Source: Microglena sp. YARC
Lineage: Eukaryota > Chlorophyta > Chlorophyceae > Chlamydomonadales > Chlamydomonadaceae
Direction: 5' to 3'
Length of the DNA stretch: 64,000 nucleotides
NCBI GenBank assembly: GCA_022414725.1
Contig: CM039462.1
Location: 59,124,195 to 59,188,194, forward strand
The translations under genes were made by a program, and so were the position numbers. The notes beneath the pieces are model-generated. The model had not been told where the DNA came from and made no database searches. It worked only from the letters and a program-made list of their open reading frames with translations. Below are positions 59,956 through 64,000 of this stretch, piece by piece (position 1 is the first letter of the stretch; every line of letters begins with the position of its first letter).

Positions 59956-60975
59956 TGGTATTGTGAGTAAATGATCTAAAATGGGCCACTTTGTCCCCCC
60001 TGTCATCTATAGTCCGGCAAAAGAACAAAGTGGCCCATTTTTTTTTCAAAGAATGACGTTGGATCTCCGAACACATAACAAAATGGAGGACTTTATCCAA
60101 AATATTATTTTTCAGAGGGGCTTAAAGAGATATGCTTTTGGCTTTTTCCGTTTTTGGCTATTGAAAACTTTTCCTAGATAAAAACCTGAAAATCGCGAGG
60201 GGCTTAAAGCGATATCGTTTTTAAAACTTACTCATTTCAACGGTTCACTCCCATTATAAATGTTTTTAAAACGGTATACAACGATAATATAGAATCTGAT
60301 TCGAAAGTTTGATCACAATGATGGATAATGGTATTGTGAGTACATGTTTGAAAATGGGCCACTTTATCCCCCCTGTCATCTATAGTCCGGCAAAAGAACA
60401 AAGTGGCCCATTTTTTTCTTCAAGAATGACGGTGAATCTCCGTGTATATAACAAAATGGAGGACTTCATCTTAAATATTATTTTTCAGATGGGCTTAAAG
60501 AGATATGCTTTTGGCTTTTTCCGTTTTTCATTATTGAAAACTTTTCCTAGATAAAAACCTGAAAATCGCAAGGGGCTTAAAGCGATATCGTTTTTAAAAC
60601 TTACTCATTTCAACGGTTCACTCCCATTATAAATGTTTTTAAAACGGTATACAACGATAATATAGAATCTGATTCGAAAGTTTGATCACAATGATGGATA
60701 ATGGTATTGTGAGTACATGTTTGAAAATGGGCCACTTTATCCCCCCTGTCATCTATAGTCCGGCAAAAGAACAAAGTGGCCCATTGTTTTCTTCAAGAAT
60801 GACGGTGAATCTCCGTGTATATAACAAAATGGAGGACTTCATCTTAAATATTATTTTTCAGATGGGCTTAAAGAGATATGCTTTAGGCTTTTTCCGTTTT
60901 TCACTATTGAAAACTTTTCCTAGATAAAAACCTGAAAATCGCGAGGGGCTTAAAGCGATATCGTTTTTAAAACTT
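59956..60975 (+). repeat. three ~373-bp hairpin-repeat units
   Basis: Units start near GATGGATAATGGTATTGTGA and contain the hairpin (59978-60045, 60351-60416, 60724-60790). Then come GAATCTCCGTATATATAACA-type sequence and a tail with AAACTTACTCATTTCAACGG. The last residues of the replication gene (HIDG and its TAA) lie inside the first unit, so that unit also provides its 3' end; the T-run after the stem fits a transcription end. Units 2 and 3 are nearly identical. Confidence 0.85.
59978..60045 (+). terminator. hairpin repeat, unit 3, end of the replication gene
   Basis: The perfect stem AAAATGGGCCACTTTGT / ACAAAGTGGCCCATTTT is followed by T8-9, 23 bases after the TAA of the primase-helicase. 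Giant-virus transcripts commonly end at such palindromes. Confidence 0.65.
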
Positions 60976-60979
60976 ACTC

Positions 60980-63260
60980 ATTTCAACGGTTCACTCCCAT
61001 TATAAATGTTTTTAAAACGGTATACAACGATAATTGGTAAATTATTGCGGAATATTGAACATTGAACAAACGGTATACAACGATAATTGGTAAATTATTA
61101 CGGAAGATTGAAGATTGAACATCCAGTGTCCTGCCGATTATACTCGGGAGCATTGACATAGTTGATTGGTAAATTATTGCGGAAGTTTGAGCATTAAACA
61201 TCCAGTGTCCTCCCGACTATAATCGGAGCATTGACTAGTTGACTTGATAAGATTGCGGAAGTTTGAGCATTGAACATCCAGTGTCCTCGACTATAATCGG
61301 AGCATTTGACTTAGTTGATTTGATAAGATTGCGGAAGATTGAACATTGAACATCGATGTCCTCCCGACTATACTCGGAACGCCCAAGGAGGACGGTATTC
61401 AAAATCAGTGACGCGCGTGTTTAAGTTGATGCGATCGACATGACTACGATGCAGGGAATAGACTTGACTGCAATGGTTCATTCACGCTGAACGAGTGATT
61501 GATTGCGAAAGGATATAACAATTTGAATACGATGAACTTACAAAGTTGTCGGCGATCTGCCCTCTTCGTTGATTGTATCTGTCCATCTATTATATTATTA
61601 TATTGGGAGTTTATTGAATGACTATGATTTTTCCGTATAACGTTGATGTGTTTGTACTTGTATATCCATTAAATGTGTTGAAAAACGATAGAATATATTG
61701 TTATACGTGTCTCATTCGATTATATATGTATACACATGTACGGACCTGTTCGCCCCTCAAAACGTGTTTTCCCACACGTCAATATGTCTTTTCCTAAAAG
61801 AATGTCACACCTATATTGATGGATAATGGTATTGTGAGTAAATGATCTAAAATGGGCCACTTTACCCCCCCTGTCATCTATAGTCCGGCAAAAGAACAAA
61901 GTGGCCCATTTTTTTCTTCAAGAATGACGTTGAATCTCCGAACACATAACAAAATGGAGGACTTCATCTTAAATATTATTTTTCAGATGGGCTTAAAGAG
62001 ATATGCTTTTGGCTTTTTCCGTTTTTCACTATTGAAAACTTTTCCTAGATAAAAACCTGAAAATCGCGAGGGGCTTACAGCGATATCGTTTTTAAAACTT
62101 ACTCATTTCAACGGTTCACTCCCATTATAAATGTTTTTAAAACGGTATACAACGATAATTGGTAAATTATTGCGGAAGATTGAACATTGAACAAACGGTA
62201 TACAACGATAATTGGTAAATTATTACGGAAGATTGAAGATTGAACATCCAGTGTCCTGCCGATTATACTCGGGAGCATTGACATAGTTGATTGGTAAATT
62301 ATTGCGGAAGTTTGAGCATTGAACATCCAGTGTCCTCCCGACTATAATCGGAGCATTGACTAGTTGACTTGATAAGATTGCGGAAGTTTGAGCATTGAAC
62401 ATCCAGTGTCCTCGACTATAATCGGAGCATTTGACTTAGTTGATTTGATAAGATTGCGGAAGATTGAACATTGAACATCGATGTCCTCCCGACTATACTC
62501 GGAACGCCCAAGGAGGACGGTATTCAAAATCAGTGACGCGCGTGTTTAAGTTGATGCGATCGACATGACTACGATGCAGGGAATAGACTTGACTGCAATG
62601 GTTCATTCACGCTGAACGAGTGATTGATTGCGAAAGGATATAACAATTTGAATACGATGAACTTACAAAGTTGTCGGCGATCTGCCCCCTTCGTTGATTG
62701 TATCTGTCCATCTATTATATTATTATATTGGGAGTTTATTGAATGACTATGATTTTTCCGTATAACGTTGATGTGTTTGTACTTGTATATCCATTAAATG
62801 TGTTGAAAAACGATAGAATATATTGTTATACGTGTCTCATTCGATTATATATGTATACACATGTACGGACCTGTTCGCCCCTCAAAACGTGTTTTCCCAC
62901 ACGTCAATATGTCTTTTCCTAAAAGAATGTCACACCTATATTGATGGATAATGGTATTGTGAGTAAATGATCTAAAATGGGCCACTTTACCCCCCCTGTC
63001 ATCTATGGTCCGGCAAAAGAACAAAGTGGCCCATTTTTTTCTTCAAGAATGACGTTGAATCTCCGAACACATAACAAAATGGAGGACTTCATCCAAAATA
63101 TTATTTTTCAGATGGGCTTAAAGAGACATGCTTTTGGCTTTTTCCGTTTTTCACTATTGAAAACCTTTCCTAGATAAAAACCTGAAAATCGCAAGGGGCT
63201 TAAAGCGATATCGTTTTTAAAACTTACTCATTTCAACGGTTCACTCCCATTATAAATGTT
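60980..63260. repeat. 1125-bp tandem duplication
   Basis: About 60975-62100 and 62100-63225 are nearly identical (offset 1125), differing by scattered bases such as GATCTGCCCTC against GATCTGCCCCC. Each copy contains short repeats (GGTAAATTATTGCGGAAG), three or four CTCCCGACTATA-type hairpins, a relic of the large-element centre and one hairpin-repeat unit (61848-61915, 62973-63040). Confidence 0.88.
61100..61590 (-). pseudogene. relic of large-element centre and hairpin array
   Basis: On the minus strand 61590-61521 reads YNQRRGQIADNF followed by GTAAGTTCATCGTATTCAAA. It matches 35695-35760 of element 1, including the splice donor. Downstream (61100-61380) lie CCTCCCGACTATA-CTCGGGAGCATTGAC units related to the array hairpins, and GGAACGCCC near 61377 resembles the element end. 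The same relic recurs 1125 bp further on. It shows that an older relative of the large element entered the AT-rich region. Confidence 0.6.
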
Positions 63261-63299
63261 TTTAAAACGGTATACAACGATAATATAGAATCTGATTCG

Positions 63300-63650
63300 A
63301 AAGTTTGATCACAATGATGGATAATGGTATTGTGAGTACATGTTTGAAAATGGGCCACTTTATCCCCCCTGTCATCTATAGTCCGGCAAAAGAACAAAGT
63401 GGCCCATTTTTTTCTTCAAGAATGACGGTGAATCTCCGTGTATATAACAAAATGGAGGACTTCATCTTAAATATTATTTTTCAGATGGGCTTAAAGAGAT
63501 ATGCTTTTGGCTTTTTCCGTTTTTCACTATTGAAAACTTTTCCTAGATAAAAACCTGAAAATCGCGAGGGGCTTAAAGCGATATCGTTTTTAAAACTTAC
63601 TCATTTCAACGGTTCACTCCCATTATAAATGTTTTTAAACGGTATAACAT
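63300..63650 (+). repeat. last hairpin-repeat unit
   Basis: Almost identical to the units at 60309 and 60682, with its hairpin at 63347-63413. It ends at AATGTTTTTAAACGGTATAACA. The following 63660-63839 is AT-rich, with no gene seen apart from a short hairpin (GACTCCTGTGGGAGTTG). Confidence 0.85.
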
Positions 63651-63839
63651 TTTATATTGACGCTAATCCATAGTAAATCCACTGATTTGTGTATTTCGAC
63701 GAAGACGAGTATCGATATTTATATGAAAAATAAAATATATAGTGTGTCAGCATAGACTCCTGTGGGAGTTGTTGTTGTTTGTGTACTTATCAAAATTTTT
63801 AATTTTTAATATTGCACATGTTTTTGGGAGCTCGCGTAC

Positions 63840-63998
63840 TTATGTATTGTCTGCTGTAATCGCATTGTGATTCTTGGTAATACGCCCTGATGCATACATA
63901 TCGGCCCACGCAAGCAAATATACTGCGTCTTCAAAATGCTTGTTGACCAGAGCAATTCTGGATGCAAGATTCAATGTGTGTGGATCATCCACCCCCGC
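63840..63998 (-). CDS. C-terminal end of an unknown gene, cut by window edge
   Basis: The minus strand is open from the window edge and reads AGVDDPHTLNLASRIALVNK, then HFEDAVYLLAWADMYASGRI and TKNHNAITADNT, and stops at TAA (63840-63842). The composition is that of a real protein, with an amphipathic helix pair. The family is not recognised; the remainder lies beyond the window. Confidence 0.5.
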   Translation of the reverse strand, partial: AGVDDPHTLNLASRIALVNKHFEDAVYLLAWADMYASGRITKNHNAITADNT

Positions 63999-64000
63999 GC

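Noticed and set aside
54931..63413. CRISPR array
   Set aside because: Units are ~370 bp or more apart with conserved rather than unique intervening sequence, and no cas gene is present.
59981..63550. Repeated small protein MGHFxPPVIYSPAKEQSG
   Set aside because: The frame crosses the hairpin stem, loop and T-run. Unit 1 changes compensate as RNA pairs rather than as synonymous codons, so a structural repeat is the better explanation.
1..64000. tRNA or rRNA genes
   Set aside because: I looked for cloverleaf-like and rRNA core sequences and saw none that I could support without a search tool.
1..64000. Simple reassignment of TAG as a sense codon throughout
   Set aside because: At least two apparently complete genes end at TAG (27175 and 40168), and one gene has an in-frame TGA instead, so I keep readthrough or reassignment only as a hypothesis.

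Overview
The window looks like nuclear DNA of a protist or alga that also carries giant-virus-derived DNA. Several genes have clear GT-AG introns (GTGAGT or GTAAGT donors, pyrimidine-AG acceptors). The gene content is eukaryotic (F-box/leucine-rich-repeat, F-box/ankyrin, chromodomain, JmjC, RING, dual-specificity phosphatase) and there is a non-LTR reverse transcriptase relic. The AT-rich last ~10 kb instead holds a D5-type helicase fragment and a primase plus UL9-like helicase, which are typical of large DNA viruses. The species cannot be named from the sequence. No rRNA, tRNA or CRISPR array was seen.

Layout. 1-6 kb: F-box/LRR copies, a HicB-like exon and a two-exon JmjC gene. 6.3-14.3 kb: a reverse transcriptase relic, then ~1.1 kb inverted repeat arms enclosing a four-exon chromodomain gene whose introns are full of satellites. 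14.3-20.9 kb: a 77-bp array, a RING gene, a J-domain-like gene, a broken F-box/ankyrin gene and small unknown genes. 21.1-25.3 kb: a small host ORF split by two 166-bp MITEs and by a 3.47-kb Tc1/mariner-IS630 transposon carrying a DDE transposase and a Fanzor (eukaryotic TnpB-like RNA-guided nuclease). 25.4-28.7 kb: an RNA ligase and an F-box/ankyrin gene between direct repeats. 29.1-39.3 kb: a second Fanzor gene split by a 9.4-kb DNA transposon. 39.4-42.6 kb: J-domain-like, ankyrin and phosphatase genes. 42.6-54.1 kb: an 11.5-kb second copy of the large transposon. 54.1-64 kb: AT-rich virus-like DNA with replication genes and eight or more copies of a hairpin repeat.

Mobile elements organise the window. 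Two inverted-repeat systems dominate. One is a TA-target Tc1/mariner family (the Fanzor element, a 424-bp MITE and many solo ends). The other has 4-bp target duplications, ends in AATGGGCGTTCCTGC, and comprises the large DUF7869-type elements plus six MITEs of exactly 166 bp. Most broken genes are explained by these insertions. The rest mostly carry a single in-frame stop, usually TAG, which is either recent decay or possibly readthrough.
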